Source of the DNA: an uncultured Alphaproteobacteria bacterium
GTDB lineage: Bacteria > Pseudomonadota > Alphaproteobacteria > RF32 > CAG-239
DNA length: 32,021 nucleotides
Reading direction: 5' to 3'
NCBI GenBank assembly: GCA_944393235.1
Contig: CALXZJ010000016.1
Coordinates: 1 to 32,021, forward strand
Made by a program: the position numbers and the translations under genes. Below the pieces are notes generated by a model. It did not search any database. It was not told the origin of the DNA and saw nothing but the letters and a program-made list of their open reading frames with translations. Positions 31,897 to 32,021 of the stretch are shown in pieces (within the stretch, counting starts at the first letter, position 1; each line of letters opens with the position of its first letter).

Positions 31897-32021
31897 GATG
31901 TAGGGTTGTCGGCAGTGGCATGGCAGTAAATAATAAGTAGAAACTTATCCCCACCAGACTCTTTAAAATTGCAAAAAAAAAAAACGGTTTAGAATGACGT
32001 GAAAACAGGTATTTTTTGCAA

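Overview
The window reads as a chromosomal segment of a low-GC (roughly 40 percent by eye), Gram-negative, anaerobic alphaproteobacterium. The minus-strand run mltB-rlpA-dacA-tmk-holB-tatD-MBL hydrolase is an arrangement I associate with Alphaproteobacteria, and the single LolC/E-type permease with LolD, a mitochondrial-processing-peptidase-like M16 protease and a 204-residue S4 fit that. The [FeFe]-hydrogenase maturases HydE, HydF and HydG point to an anaerobic, hydrogen-metabolising lifestyle. Uncultured gut alphaproteobacteria are my best guess; that placement is inference.

Layout. 1-249: intergenic palindromic repeats. 250-3096 (minus): M16 peptidase, AlbA_2-domain protein, rnhA. 3186-3839 (plus): elbB, divergent from the M16 gene with interleaved promoters. 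3920-9264 (plus): tatD-tcdA-hydF1-hydF2-hydG, tightly packed and often overlapping, ending at a bidirectional terminator. 9280-9737: a 130-bp direct repeat, the second copy of which runs into the 3' end of tRNA-Ser(GCU). 9734-11613 (minus): NUDIX hydrolase and prolyl iminopeptidase. 11690-12385 (plus): an orphan protein with a ParB-like DGHHR motif. 12377-16964 (minus): a YejM/LtaS-topology membrane protein, yejE and yejF, without yejA or yejB. 17189-17803 (minus): rpsD with a long, structured leader. 18022-19746 (plus): TPR-methyltransferase fusion. 19743-31554 (minus): twelve co-directional genes, mltB, rlpA, dacA, tmk, holB, tatD, MBL hydrolase, DHH phosphoesterase, dnaJ, lolC, lolD, hydE. 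31555-32021: intergenic repeats related to, and inverted relative to, those at the left end.

How the genes work together. HydE, HydF and HydG build the 2Fe subcluster of the [FeFe]-hydrogenase H-cluster, so all three maturases are encoded here, but in two places: hydF-hydF-hydG in one operon, hydE about 10.5 kb away behind lolCD. No hydrogenase structural gene is visible. The most striking observation is the tandem hydF pair: the second copy keeps the Fe-S ligands (Cys298, His300, Cys347, Cys350), while the first has lost the three cysteines and the CxH histidine as well as the switch-I threonines, yet keeps its P-loop, DxxG and NKAD motifs. It looks like a maintained GTP-binding paralogue without a cluster.

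The right half is mainly envelope and housekeeping: peptidoglycan remodelling (MltB, RlpA, DacA), DNA replication (Tmk, delta prime subunit), nucleic-acid turnover (TatD, DHH, MBL), chaperone DnaJ and lipoprotein release (LolCD). Apart from the repeats near tRNA-Ser I see no insertion sequence, prophage, CRISPR array or rRNA.
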